Part shown: positions 9,207 through 17,427 of the stretch, in pieces
Position numbering within the stretch: the stretch's first letter is position 1
Layout: each line of letters starts with the position of its first letter
Assembly (NCBI RefSeq): GCF_013128195.2
Contig: NZ_CP053452.2
Location: 2,294,001-2,358,000, forward strand
Length of the DNA: 64,000 nucleotides
Reading direction: 5' to 3'
Source of the DNA: Frigoriglobus tundricola
GTDB taxonomy: Bacteria > Planctomycetota > Planctomycetia > Gemmatales > Gemmataceae
Position numbers and translations under genes: made by a program
The notes under the pieces: generated by a model
Seen by the model: only the letters and a program-made list of their open reading frames with translations
Told to the model about the DNA's origin: nothing
Databases searched by the model: none

Positions 9207-9260
9207 CACAGGCTTTCGAGCCTGTGCTTCAATGCACACAGGTTTTCGAGCCTGTGCCAC
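9207..9260. repeat. CACAGGCTTTCxAGCCTGTG repeat, family C copy 1
   Basis: Two tandem hairpin units (CACAGGCTTTCGAGCCTGTG, then a near copy ending CCTGTGCCAC) lie in the gap between convergent genes. Close relatives occur at 23059-23119 and 40357-40418, and a looser one at 38772-38870. Confidence 0.75.
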
Positions 9261-9313
9261 GTCCCAGAAAACAGAGCCCACCAACCGGACCGTGAATGAG
9301 AACGGCCCGTCAG

Positions 9314-10270
9314 TCAGGCGGAACCCGTAGGCGACTCTCCCTCACAGGCGGGAAGCGGGTGGACCGCGTGCGCCCCCTCGACGAGTCGGAAGCGTGGCAA
9401 CTGGGCACCGCTGGCGCGGATCGCGCGTGCCACATCGATCGCGCGGCGGAACCGGAACTCCGCCAATAGCCGGGCGAGCCGCTCCGTCGTGTGGCCGATG
9501 CCGACATAGGTGCGCCACCGGGCGAGCCACTTCAGCGGCAGGCGCGGCTGGTCGGGGTCGAACTCCCACGGGTGGAAGTACAGCATCCCGACTTGCGGGA
9601 CCGCCGCTGTCGCGCCCGTGCGGGCCGCCTGGCGCAGCCCGGCCTTCATCACCGCGAGCGGGAACAGGCGGAAGTAGCCGCCGCCCGCGACCGGCAGGTT
9701 CAGCCCCGCGACGCGGTACGTGAGTGGCGGGAGTTCCAGGAGCTCCCGCTCGTGCCCGACAGCAAGGAATGGCCCGCGCGGCGCGTCCGGGATGCCGTAC
9801 CGGTCGTGCTGAACGGGGAAGATCGAGCTGTCGTACTCGAACCCGCACTCGGCCAGCACGTCGATCGCCCAGCCCGTCTCCCGCGTCACGCTGAACGTCG
9901 GGGCGCGGAAGCCCACGACGGCGGCGCCAGTCGCCTGTTCGAGCGCGTCTTTACTGGTGCGGAGGTCGGCGCGGAAGGTCGCCGGCGTGAAGCGGTGGAC
10001 GCGGCGGTGGTCCCAACTGTGCGACCCGATTTCGTGGCCGGCGGCGTGAATGTCGCGGACGAGGTGCGGCCGGGCGCGGGCGATCTCGGCGACGACGTAG
10101 AACGTGGCGAGGACCCCGGCCGCCGCGAGCTGGTCGAGCAGCCGGCGCGTGACCGCTTCCATTCGGGCCGAGTACTCCGTCACCACTTCGGCCGAGCACG
10201 TCAGGCCGACGGCCGCCTCAATGCGGTGGTGCTCCTCGACATCGAAGCTGACGATGTTCGCCGCGCTCAC
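9314..10270 (-). CDS. XrtA-type polysaccharide deacetylase (DUF3473)
   Basis: About 318 residues. NodB-like deacetylase motifs are present: IVSFDVEEHH near the N-terminus (motif 1 Asp), HEIGSHSWDHRRVH (metal-binding H-x3-H), and GFRAPTFS. The C-terminal part, including MLYFHPWEFDPDQPRLP, matches the DUF3473 extension of deacetylases found in PEP-CTERM/exosortase loci. The enzyme should remove N-acetyl groups from a surface or exopolysaccharide. I place the start at GTG 10270 (GGAGG 11 nt upstream), where the family normally begins; the frame stays open to 10354 but those residues look non-homologous. It is convergent with the PEP-CTERM gene 250 bp away. Confidence 0.85.
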   Translation of the reverse strand: MSAANIVSFDVEEHHRIEAAVGLTCSAEVVTEYSARMEAVTRRLLDQLAAAGVLATFYVVAEIARARPHLVRDIHAAGHEIGSHSWDHRRVHRFTPATFRADLRTSKDALEQATGAAVVGFRAPTFSVTRETGWAIDVLAECGFEYDSSIFPVQHDRYGIPDAPRGPFLAVGHERELLELPPLTYRVAGLNLPVAGGGYFRLFPLAVMKAGLRQAARTGATAAVPQVGMLYFHPWEFDPDQPRLPLKWLARWRTYVGIGHTTERLARLLAEFRFRRAIDVARAIRASGAQLPRFRLVEGAHAVHPLPACEGESPTGSA

Positions 10271-10552
10271 GGGACTCAGATCCTCCGCCCTGGCCGGGCT
10301 CGCCAAGAGGAATTTAGTATCGAAATTGCGAGCGAGCCACAAGACGGCCCTCACGTTCCGACGCCGGTTTCGCCCGGCCGCTTCGTCTCCATCAGGGCAA
10401 TTTCAGTGCCGCGGGGCGGTCGGCGCGGCCCGATCGCGACACGCCCCCTGGTGTCAGATGTGTAGCGCGGCTATTTTGGGTGCGGGGGGTAGCACGTCGG
10501 CGGCCACGACCACAGCACCGAACCGTTCCGTTTCCGTTGCGGATTTACTCCC

Positions 10553-11479
10553 ATGACGACACTCGACCGCTACCGCGGGTGCCTGCTCGGTCTCGCCACG
10601 GGCGACGCCCTCGGCACCACCCTGGAGTTCGAGGAGCCCGGCTCGTTCGAGCCGCTCACGGACATGGTGGGGGGCGGCCCCTTCAACCTGAAGCCGGGCG
10701 AGTGGACCGACGACACCTCGATGGCGCTGTGCCTCGCGGAGAGCCTCGTCACCAGGCGCGATTTCGACCCGGTTCACCAGTTGGAACTGTACTGCCGCTG
10801 GTGGCTCGATGGGCACCTGAGCGTAAAGGGGCGGTGCTTCGACATCGGCAACGCCACCCGCGGCGCCCTGGCACGATTCAAGCAAAAGCGAGAGCCGTTC
10901 TGCGGCGATATCAGCCCCCACTCGGCCGGGAACGGGTCGCTCATGCGCCTCGCGCCCGCGCCACTCGCGTACGCCGGCAAGCCCGAAACCGCGATTTACA
11001 TGGCCGGGCAAAGTTCCCGCACCACGCACGGCGCGGGCGAGTGCGTCGAGGCGTGCTGTTACTTCGCGGGGCTCTTGCTCGCGGCGCTCAGCGGCATGTC
11101 GAAGGGGCAGATCCTCAACAACAACTACGAGCCGGCGATGACACACTTCCTCGCCCACCCGCTCACGGGAAAGGTGGCGGCGATCGCACGCGGGTCGTTC
11201 GCGGTGAAGGACCCGCCGCAGATCCGCGGCAGCGGGTACGTGATCCACACGCTCGAAGCGGCGCTGTGGGCGTTCCACTCCACGGACACCTTCCGCGCCG
11301 GCGCGCTCAAGGTGGTGAACCTCGGCGAGGACGCCGACACCACCGGGGCCGTCTACGGCCAGATCGCGGGCGCGTATTACGGCGCCGAAGGCATCCCCGC
11401 GGAATGGCGCGACAAGCTCGCGATGCGGGAGCTGATCGAACAGCGTGCCGCGGCACTTCACGCGATGAGTGGGCTGTGA
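10553..11479 (+). CDS. ADP-ribosylglycohydrolase family protein
   Basis: 308 residues with all hallmarks of the DraG/ARH fold: RGCLLGLATGDALGT at the N-terminus, EWTDDTSMALCLAESL (metal ligands), and NLGEDADTTGAVYGQIAGAY near the C-terminus (the second Asp pair binding the binuclear Mg site). Such enzymes remove ADP-ribose from proteins or small molecules in the cytoplasm. There is no nitrogenase or ADP-ribosyltransferase nearby, so the target is unknown. The Shine-Dalgarno sequence before ATG 10553 is weak. The gene stands alone; an inverted repeat follows it at 11491-11597. Confidence 0.9.
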   Translation: MTTLDRYRGCLLGLATGDALGTTLEFEEPGSFEPLTDMVGGGPFNLKPGEWTDDTSMALCLAESLVTRRDFDPVHQLELYCRWWLDGHLSVKGRCFDIGNATRGALARFKQKREPFCGDISPHSAGNGSLMRLAPAPLAYAGKPETAIYMAGQSSRTTHGAGECVEACCYFAGLLLAALSGMSKGQILNNNYEPAMTHFLAHPLTGKVAAIARGSFAVKDPPQIRGSGYVIHTLEAALWAFHSTDTFRAGALKVVNLGEDADTTGAVYGQIAGAYYGAEGIPAEWRDKLAMRELIEQRAAALHAMSGL

Positions 11480-11490
11480 AGGCAAAGGGT

Positions 11491-11597
11491 GTTATCCGCA
11501 AATTACGCAGATGACACAGATTTAAAAACAAGAGATTAATTCAGTGGTTAATTATTTTCTATTCCAATCTGTTTAATCTGTGTAATCTGCGGCTAAC
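11491..11597. repeat. 32-bp imperfect inverted repeat, AT-rich centre
   Basis: Arms 11491-11522 and 11566-11597 (GTTATCCGCAAATTACGCAG... and its complement) agree at about 27 of 32 positions. The 43-bp centre is AT-rich. It lies between convergent genes and may double as a transcription terminator. The arm pattern, CCGCAGAT followed by CACAGAT, resembles the arm of the 22245-22351 repeat. Confidence 0.75.
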
Positions 11598-11604
11598 ACT
11601 CTAC

Positions 11605-12825
11605 TTACTTTGCCGCTTTCACCCCGGGCGGGTGGGTGAACGCTTCGGCCATCGCGTTGCACTGCTCCACGGTCATTTCCCCTTCTTGCACCCACACGCG
11701 GTACTTCAGTTTCAGCGGCTTGTCCGGCGTCAGGTCGTACTCGAAGTAGTCACCGAACCGGCCGTAGTCGCGTTCGCTGCCGCGGGTCTCCTTCGGGTTG
11801 TCCGGGTGGCCGATGCGGAGGACGGTATACCGCTTGCCGCCGGTCACGAAGCTGCACGCGTTCCACGGCAGGTTGATGGTGCGCGGGTCTTTCGCCACGG
11901 CCGCCTTCGGGCTCGGGTCCCAGTTGCGCGTCTCGCCGACCTTACCCTTCCCGTCCGGCCGCAGGTAATACGTGTTGTCCTTGCCGGTCTTCGCGACCTC
12001 CTGGTTGGCCCGGAAGTGGACCCCCGCGTGCTGCGGGTCGCCGTCCAGCCGCACCTTGTCGAGCTTCGTGGAGAGGACCGTGCCCCAGTCGATGAGCGTG
12101 CCGCCGGGCACGGCGTAGACCGTGACCGCGCGCTCTTCGGTGGCGAACACCGCACCGTCCTTGCCGTGCCAGGAGATCGCCGACCGCTGCCGACCGAACA
12201 CTTCGCCGGCCTCGGTCGCGAGAACCGCGTCGTGCTGGCTGAAGACGTTGTTCGTGCCGTGCCAGATGTCGGCCGTCTGTTTGTCGCCGTACGCGATCCG
12301 GTTGAACCCGAAGAACAGCCCGCGGTGGTGTGGGAAGAGACCGTCCTTGTCGGTCTTCGCGGACGAGTTGGTGAGGACCGTCTCACCCTTCGCCGGGTCG
12401 TAGACGTTGTGGAACGGCTTGAACGTGTAGAAGTGGTCCTTCGGGTCGTGCTTCGGCCGGAAGTATTGCAGCACCTTCCGCCCGTCGAAGAGGAGATCCG
12501 AGGTGCCGTCCTTCTCCTCGGCGAACGTGAAGTGCGGCGGCGCTTTGACGTAGTTGAGCGTCGTCGGCGTGACGGTGACCGTTTCGCCGGCTTTGAGTTT
12601 CGGCAGCACGAACACCAGCTCTTTACCGGCGCCGGTGACCTGCGCGGGGGCGTGGAGCCCGCTGGGGAGGGTGACGGCGTTCGGCGCCTCGGCGCCGGCC
12701 GGGAGCGGAGCGGTAACGACCACGTTGGCCTGGTCGGTCGTTCCGGCGGTGACGGCGATCTTTTGCGCCGGCGCGGGCGGCGCGAGTGCGAGCAGCAGCG
12801 CGAGTGACGGCAGCGTGCGGGTCAT
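11605..12825 (-). CDS. secreted PmoA-like (DUF6807) protein
   Basis: 406 residues with a signal peptide (MTRTLPSLALLLALAPPAPA-QK). The body matches the PmoA/DUF6807 family (PF14100): LLFDGRKVLQYFRPKHDPKD, LFPHHRGLFFGFNRI, DIWHGTNN, and near the end WNACSFVTGGKRYTVLRIGH. The family is abundant in planctomycetes, where it usually lies near sugar or sulfatase loci; no enzymatic activity has been shown that I know of, and the methane-oxygenase name is historical. ATG 12825 has AAGGTG upstream. It forms no obvious operon with its divergent neighbour. Confidence 0.85.
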   Translation of the reverse strand: MTRTLPSLALLLALAPPAPAQKIAVTAGTTDQANVVVTAPLPAGAEAPNAVTLPSGLHAPAQVTGAGKELVFVLPKLKAGETVTVTPTTLNYVKAPPHFTFAEEKDGTSDLLFDGRKVLQYFRPKHDPKDHFYTFKPFHNVYDPAKGETVLTNSSAKTDKDGLFPHHRGLFFGFNRIAYGDKQTADIWHGTNNVFSQHDAVLATEAGEVFGRQRSAISWHGKDGAVFATEERAVTVYAVPGGTLIDWGTVLSTKLDKVRLDGDPQHAGVHFRANQEVAKTGKDNTYYLRPDGKGKVGETRNWDPSPKAAVAKDPRTINLPWNACSFVTGGKRYTVLRIGHPDNPKETRGSERDYGRFGDYFEYDLTPDKPLKLKYRVWVQEGEMTVEQCNAMAEAFTHPPGVKAAK

Positions 12826-12934
12826 GGCGGTTCACCTTCGCGGGAGGGGCACGTAGAATGGCAACGCCCGGCCTGGGATCGCGACCTGTTGCAGCGCCGC
12901 TGCCACACGGCCGCACTGTGCGGGGGAGACACCC

Positions 12935-13282
12935 ATGAGCATATCCGCAGCCGAGTTGACCGCCAAGAAGTGTACGGCGTGCGAGGGCAACACGCCCGCG
13001 TTTACGAGCGAGCAGATCGCGGCCCACCTGCCGGCGGTGCCGGAGTGGACGCTCGCGGACGACGGCAAGCTGATCCGCCGGAAGTACAAGTTTAAGGACT
13101 TCGTCACCGCGATGGCGTTCCTTCAGCGGGTCGCGGTCCTGGCCGAAGAGGAAGACCACCACCCGGACCTGCACCTGACGGGGTACCGGAACGTCGCCAT
13201 CGAACTGAGCACGCACGCGATCGGCGGGCTGTCCGCGAACGACTTCATCGTCGCCGCGAAGATCGATAAGTTGGGTTCGTAA
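12935..13282 (+). CDS. 4a-hydroxytetrahydrobiopterin dehydratase (PCD/DCoH)
   Basis: 115 residues. The family signature EEEDHHPDLHLTGYRNVAIE and the downstream THAIGGLSANDFIVA are intact, including the catalytic His pair. The enzyme dehydrates 4a-hydroxytetrahydrobiopterin, recycling the pterin cofactor of aromatic amino-acid hydroxylases. It also carries a Cys pair near the N-terminus (KKCTACEG), common in the bacterial long form. ATG 12935 has GGGGGAG upstream. No hydroxylase gene is adjacent. It is followed by the 13296-13369 hairpin, then pyrE. Confidence 0.93.
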   Translation: MSISAAELTAKKCTACEGNTPAFTSEQIAAHLPAVPEWTLADDGKLIRRKYKFKDFVTAMAFLQRVAVLAEEEDHHPDLHLTGYRNVAIELSTHAIGGLSANDFIVAAKIDKLGS

Positions 13283-13295
13283 CGCGATCCCCGTA

Positions 13296-13369
13296 GGGTG
13301 GGACGAGGCTCGGCGCCGTCCCACCGTCTTCGGTGAAGTGGCGGGACGGCGCCGAGCCTCGTCCCGCCC
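13296..13369. repeat. 27-bp near-perfect inverted repeat
   Basis: Arms 13296-13322 and 13343-13369 (GGACGAGGCTCGGCGCCGTC core) match at 26 of 27 positions with a 20-nt loop. It lies between the pterin dehydratase and pyrE, ending 20 nt before the pyrE start. It can fold in the RNA and could terminate upstream transcription or mask pyrE translation. Confidence 0.8.
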
Positions 13370-13389
13370 CACAAGAGGTAATCTCCTCC

Positions 13390-13938
13390 ATGTCCGCCCG
13401 TGACCGGTTGAAAGAGCTGTTCCGCGCCCGCGCCTTGCAGTTCGGTGACTTCACGCTCGCGTCCGGCAAGAAGAGCACTTACTACGTGAATTCGAAGAAG
13501 GTGCTCTTCCACGCGGAAGCGATCACGCTCCTCGGCGACCTGCTGTACGACGCGACGAGCGACCTCGATTTCCAGGCCATCGGCGGGCTGGAGGTGGGCG
13601 CGATCCCGATGGCGGCGGCGGCGCTGACCGCGTTCCACCGCCACGGCCGGCACCTGGAGGGCTTCTTCGTTCGCAAGAAGACGAAGGAGCACGGGGCGAA
13701 GGAGCTAGTTGAGGGGCAGGTGGGCGCGGGCGATAAAGTGGTCGTGATCGACGACGTGCTGACCACCGGCGGGAGCGTGGTTCAGGCGATCGAGGCTGTG
13801 GAAGCGAAGGGGGCGACGGTCCTCCGCGTGGTGTGCATCTGCGACCGGTTGCAGGGCGCGCGGGAGGCGCTGGCGAAGTACGACTTCCGCCCGCTGTTCA
13901 CCATCCGCGACTTCGGTATCGAACCGCCGAAGGAGTGA
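13390..13938 (+). CDS. pyrE: orotate phosphoribosyltransferase
   Basis: 182 residues. OPRTase converts orotate and PRPP to OMP in pyrimidine synthesis. Visible motifs: FTLASGKKSTYYVNSKK (orotate/PRPP contact), AIGGLEVGAIPMAAA, FVRKKTKEHG (catalytic-loop lysines), and the PRPP-binding VVVIDDVLTTGGSV. Length is typical. ATG 13390 begins the conserved N-terminus; its ribosome site (GAGGTAATCTCC) is close to the preceding hairpin. The gene ends 3 nt before the stop of the convergent HNH gene. Confidence 0.95.
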   Translation: MSARDRLKELFRARALQFGDFTLASGKKSTYYVNSKKVLFHAEAITLLGDLLYDATSDLDFQAIGGLEVGAIPMAAAALTAFHRHGRHLEGFFVRKKTKEHGAKELVEGQVGAGDKVVVIDDVLTTGGSVVQAIEAVEAKGATVLRVVCICDRLQGAREALAKYDFRPLFTIRDFGIEPPKE

Positions 13939-13941
13939 CGG

Positions 13942-14679
13942 TCACAGCCATTGCTCAACCCAGGTGTCGATCTCGGGGAGCCTGGCGCGGGCGGCATCAT
14001 ATAAGGCTTGATCTTCTGCGTTCAGGTTGCGGAGCCAGAAGCGGACAATGCCCAGATATTCGCTCTCTGGCCTGAGCATAAGTTCTGCGGCTTCCCGTGT
14101 TCGCGGTCGCAGAACGGGTTCGCGGACGATGAGGTTGAAGACGGCCCGCAAGAGGACAACCTTCTCGCGCCGTTGATCCGGCAAGGACTGGGCATTCAGG
14201 CGGAGTTGATCGCGAGTGAATTCTGCACGCGGTGTTCGGGCCGGATCGTTCACCGCAAACACGTTTCCCGTCGCCAAATCCCACTCGAAGAACTCTGCCG
14301 GATCGTCGCGGACCGGATCGATCAACACCGGGCGACGATTGAGGTGAGGGAAACGACTCCCCTTCGCGGTGTTGCAATCCCAACAGCACACGAGCAAGTT
14401 CGACAAGCGAAACATCCGCTTCGGGTAACGGCTCTTGGGGTAATAATGATCGACGGAGCGGGGGTTCACACGCTCGCAGAAGACACATTTCGTGTGCGCT
14501 GTGGTTGTGAGTACCCGGCGAACGTCCTGTCCCGCCACGGTACGAATGAAGTTGTTCCAGGCGGATTCGATTCGGGGGTCGTTTCGTGTGAAATTGGTTG
14601 CGGTGGCGTGCTGACTCGCGAGCGAGCTGTGGGTGGCCGGGGCGAAATCACCTGCAACCGGGCGACGCACTCGAATCAT
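13942..14679 (-). CDS. HNH endonuclease, PtuB-like (Septu defence)
   Basis: 245 residues. The HNH core is at residues about 65-110: CVFC (65-68), VDHYYPKSRYP (78 is the catalytic His), N94, then CCWDCNTAKGSRFP. This is a zinc-bound HNH nuclease of the retron/Septu-associated type (TIGR02646-like). Its ATG overlaps the stop of the ATPase gene by ATGA, so the two are translationally coupled. In Septu, PtuA (ATPase) and PtuB (HNH) form a complex that cuts nucleic acid during phage infection. No reverse transcriptase or retron ncRNA is visible nearby, which favours Septu over a retron effector. The C-terminal 130 residues are helical and less conserved. Confidence 0.8.
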   Translation of the reverse strand: MIRVRRPVAGDFAPATHSSLASQHATATNFTRNDPRIESAWNNFIRTVAGQDVRRVLTTTAHTKCVFCERVNPRSVDHYYPKSRYPKRMFRLSNLLVCCWDCNTAKGSRFPHLNRRPVLIDPVRDDPAEFFEWDLATGNVFAVNDPARTPRAEFTRDQLRLNAQSLPDQRREKVVLLRAVFNLIVREPVLRPRTREAAELMLRPESEYLGIVRFWLRNLNAEDQALYDAARARLPEIDTWVEQWL

Positions 14680-16028
14680 GACTTCCCGTTCTTGAGTGCC
14701 TTCAGGCTCTCTTCCACGTACTGCTGAATGTCTCTGTGGCGGTTCATCTCTTCATACGTTTCGCCGGGTGCGGAGAGGCGCGTTTCCAGCACGGCCTTGA
14801 TCTCGTTCAACTCGCGCTTCTCGGCTGCGGTTAATTTGCCGCCGCTCTGCTTACCAAGCAGTTCGGTGTTTCGTTGAACAAGGCTCTCCGTTTCCACCGA
14901 GCGCGTGCTGTGCAACCCGAACAGCGGGCTGGTCAGGATTTGCGTAGCAGTCCACCCGCGTACCGATTCGCGGAACGTCTCAACCTCAACCGTTCCCTTG
15001 TCGTTGCGGCGCAGCACGAACAGCCCTCCGTCAGTCGCCTCCTGTGCGATGAATGGGCTGTGCGTTGTCACGATGAACTGAATCTTGGGGAAGACTTGCC
15101 GCAACCGCTCGCCAAGTTCCCGCTGCCAGCTCGGGTGCAAGTGCGCGTCGGCTTCGTCGATCAGCACGATGCCTTCGGCGAGAATGCTGATCGTACCGTG
15201 TTTCTTGTCTTCTGCAACGTAGTCGAGAAAGCGTGATGTCGCGTTGTAGGCGTGCATCAATAAATCGAGAACGAGCGCGAGGAAGCTGCGAAAACCATCG
15301 CTGAGTTGTAACGAATCGAGTTCCACGCCCTCAATTGATTCAAACGTGACGCGTTCAGTCGAAACATCCTTAAGACGGACACGCGAAGGGAGAAGCTGAT
15401 TGATTATCTTTATAAATAGAGGGAATACCCGATGTAGCATCTCACTGCCGTGTACTTTTTTGTCAAGCGAGCGTGCGTAGACAGATTTCAACCATGCGAT
15501 CGGCTCAATAATCCCCACAGTGTCATTGATCAGTGTCAAAAATGGGAGTTGAACGGATCTTAATCGAAAAGTAGGCGACTGCCAGTCGAGCCGGCGAAAC
15601 GGGCCGTATCCACATGCAAACCACCCTGGAGTATTGACCTTCTTGACGCGGTCCTCTGCCTTCTCCCATGCGATTGCTAACCTCTCAATACCTATATCCA
15701 TCAGAAGTCTTTTTTTACTTCCAACTGTGGGCTGACGTTCGGCTCCGCCCTCATGCAACCCTCGCTCATCAAACGAAGTTGCTAAAATCACTGCCTTCAT
15801 TTGGCCCTGGTCAGCACGAGCCGCCACCCAGGCGTCATCACTGATCCAACTGGATTCGTGTAACTCCATCACGAGTTCTGCGATCGCCCTCACGAGCGTG
15901 CTTTTCCCGCAGGCGTTGTCCCCCAGAATGACGTTCCACCCGCTGTAGTCCCCGTCGGTGTGCGGAAACTCCAGCGTCACGTCCTCGAAGCACTTGATGT
16001 TCTGGAGGCGGATCTTCTTCAGGTACAC
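14676..16028 (-). CDS. AAA/SMC-like ATPase, PtuA-like (Septu defence)
   Basis: 450 residues from GTG 16028. The N-terminus is VYLKKIRLQNIKCFEDVTLE, then Walker A GDNACGKS at 36-43, an ABC-type signature LSDGFRSF, Walker B LIDEADAHLHP (about 289-299) and the H-loop TTHSPF (about 321-326). This is the SMC/RecF-like OLD-type ATPase layout used by PtuA. GTG is preferred because GGAG lies 8 nt upstream and residues beyond it, though open, are the antisense of the next gene. Codon use in 15350-15750 is clearly more AT-rich than in the neighbours, a sign of transfer. It lies 47 bp downstream of the DUF697-like gene and overlaps the HNH gene. Confidence 0.82.
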   Translation of the reverse strand: MYLKKIRLQNIKCFEDVTLEFPHTDGDYSGWNVILGDNACGKSTLVRAIAELVMELHESSWISDDAWVAARADQGQMKAVILATSFDERGLHEGGAERQPTVGSKKRLLMDIGIERLAIAWEKAEDRVKKVNTPGWFACGYGPFRRLDWQSPTFRLRSVQLPFLTLINDTVGIIEPIAWLKSVYARSLDKKVHGSEMLHRVFPLFIKIINQLLPSRVRLKDVSTERVTFESIEGVELDSLQLSDGFRSFLALVLDLLMHAYNATSRFLDYVAEDKKHGTISILAEGIVLIDEADAHLHPSWQRELGERLRQVFPKIQFIVTTHSPFIAQEATDGGLFVLRRNDKGTVEVETFRESVRGWTATQILTSPLFGLHSTRSVETESLVQRNTELLGKQSGGKLTAAEKRELNEIKAVLETRLSAPGETYEEMNRHRDIQQYVEESLKALKNGKS

Positions 16029-16075
16029 GGCACGCTCCGGCTTGGATTCGCCCTCATTGTACCACGCCAGATGCC

Positions 16076-17314
16076 TCAGTCCTTGGTCACCGGGCGCAGC
16101 AGCCGGGCGGCGTAGCGGCCGAGGCGGATGAGCAGCACGCGGTTCAGGTACCCCGTCGTCACCTTCGCGCCCACCTTGCCCACCACCTTCCCGACCAGGT
16201 TCGCGCTCACGCCCACGCCCACGGTGTTCATCGCCTCGTGGAAGAGCTGGTCGTACTGGTCCTCGGCCAGTTTCTCCCACTCGGTCCCCTGCCCCGCCAG
16301 GTACGCGTTGAAGAACGTGCGGCCCATCAGCACGGCGGTGCCGGCCTTGCCCGCACGCAGGTTGTAGAGCTGACACAGGTCCGAGAGCATCGAGAACGTG
16401 TAGAACAGCGTCGCGCCGGAGTCGATCACCGCGTTCGGGGCCACCGCGGTCACCACCCAGATGCGGCTCGCCCAGTACTTGGTGCGCGTGTCGGCGGCGG
16501 CGTCGATCACGCTCTGGAAGCCGTCGCGGAACCGGGCGAACCACTGGTCCGTGGACGCGAACTTGTCGTGGTCGAGGAGTTCCGCCCGCACCACCCGGAG
16601 TTGGGCAATCGCCTCGTCCGTCAGTCCGAGGGTCCTCAGCCCGCGGCGGTCCTTCTCCGTTTCGATCGGGTACGTTTTCAGGTACGTCTCGATTTGCATC
16701 CGCGCCTCGGCGGATTTCAACGCGGCCAGCCAGCGGAGGCGCGTGCGGTTCGACAGCTCCTTGATCCCCTTGATGCGCAACTGCCGGTTCTCGCGCATGC
16801 GAACGTAGATCACCACGAACCGGACGAACGAGTACAGCACGCACAGCCCGAACAGCCCGAGGCCCGCGTAGCCGGTGTAGCGCAACCAGTCGTCTTGAAT
16901 GGCCGCGAGCGTCGTCAGCAGGGACGCGGTCTGGTTGAACAGGAACACGCCGAGCACGCCGGTGGTGCCCATCAGGAGCGCAAACGCCAGCGGCGACCCG
17001 AACCAGCCGAGCCAGCCCAGGCCGGTCGGGTCGGCGGCGAGCAGCATCTCCGCTTCGGCCACGTCGCGGGCCGCCTGCTCGTCGTCGAGCAACTTGAGCG
17101 CCGCGCGGTCGTCGAGCGAGAGGGCCGCGAGGTCCGACGGTACCTGCGGCGGGCGCCCGAGTTCCGTCTCGCCCGGCCGCAGTTCCGGCTCGTGCGCGTC
17201 CGGGCGAGCCGGGGGCGTAAGCCCCCCGAGTGGGGGAACCGGCGCGGCGGGCGCAAGCGCGGACCGGCCCGCGCCCGGCACGCCGATACGAAAGTCGTCG
17301 TCATCGGAGTTCAT
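16076..17314 (-). CDS. DUF697/YcjF-like membrane protein
   Basis: 412 residues. Residues 1-95 are acidic and Pro-rich. Two transmembrane helices follow (about 107-132 and 146-170). After a helical cytoplasmic region comes a block resembling YcjF/TIGR01620: AVAPNAVIDSGATLFYTFSM, QLYNLRAGKAGTAVLMGRTF, then LLIRLGRYAARLLRPV at the C-terminus. YcjF-like proteins are inner-membrane proteins usually partnered by a GTPase (YcjX) and linked to envelope stress; no such partner is here. ATG 17314 has GAGGG upstream. Its stop is 47 bp before the PtuA-like start on the same strand, so co-transcription is possible. Codon use is host-like, unlike the ATPase. Confidence 0.7.
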   Translation of the reverse strand: MNSDDDDFRIGVPGAGRSALAPAAPVPPLGGLTPPARPDAHEPELRPGETELGRPPQVPSDLAALSLDDRAALKLLDDEQAARDVAEAEMLLAADPTGLGWLGWFGSPLAFALLMGTTGVLGVFLFNQTASLLTTLAAIQDDWLRYTGYAGLGLFGLCVLYSFVRFVVIYVRMRENRQLRIKGIKELSNRTRLRWLAALKSAEARMQIETYLKTYPIETEKDRRGLRTLGLTDEAIAQLRVVRAELLDHDKFASTDQWFARFRDGFQSVIDAAADTRTKYWASRIWVVTAVAPNAVIDSGATLFYTFSMLSDLCQLYNLRAGKAGTAVLMGRTFFNAYLAGQGTEWEKLAEDQYDQLFHEAMNTVGVGVSANLVGKVVGKVGAKVTTGYLNRVLLIRLGRYAARLLRPVTKD

Positions 17315-17427
17315 GGTCGAGCCCTCGCGGAAGAACGGAGCCTACGGGGTACCGTCATTCTATCCGCCTTGCGGGCGGAGCGAACCGCACCTACATTGAG
17401 GCCAATCAACGCATTGGAGACCGTGTC

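Noticed and set aside
13942-16028. Retron rather than Septu
   Set aside because: The HNH protein resembles retron-associated nucleases, but there is no reverse transcriptase or ncRNA-like sequence within several kb.
16029-16844. N-terminal extension of the PtuA-like ATPase
   Set aside because: The extra residues are antisense to the DUF697-like gene, with Arg/Pro-rich composition and no homology; GTG 16028 has a good ribosome site.
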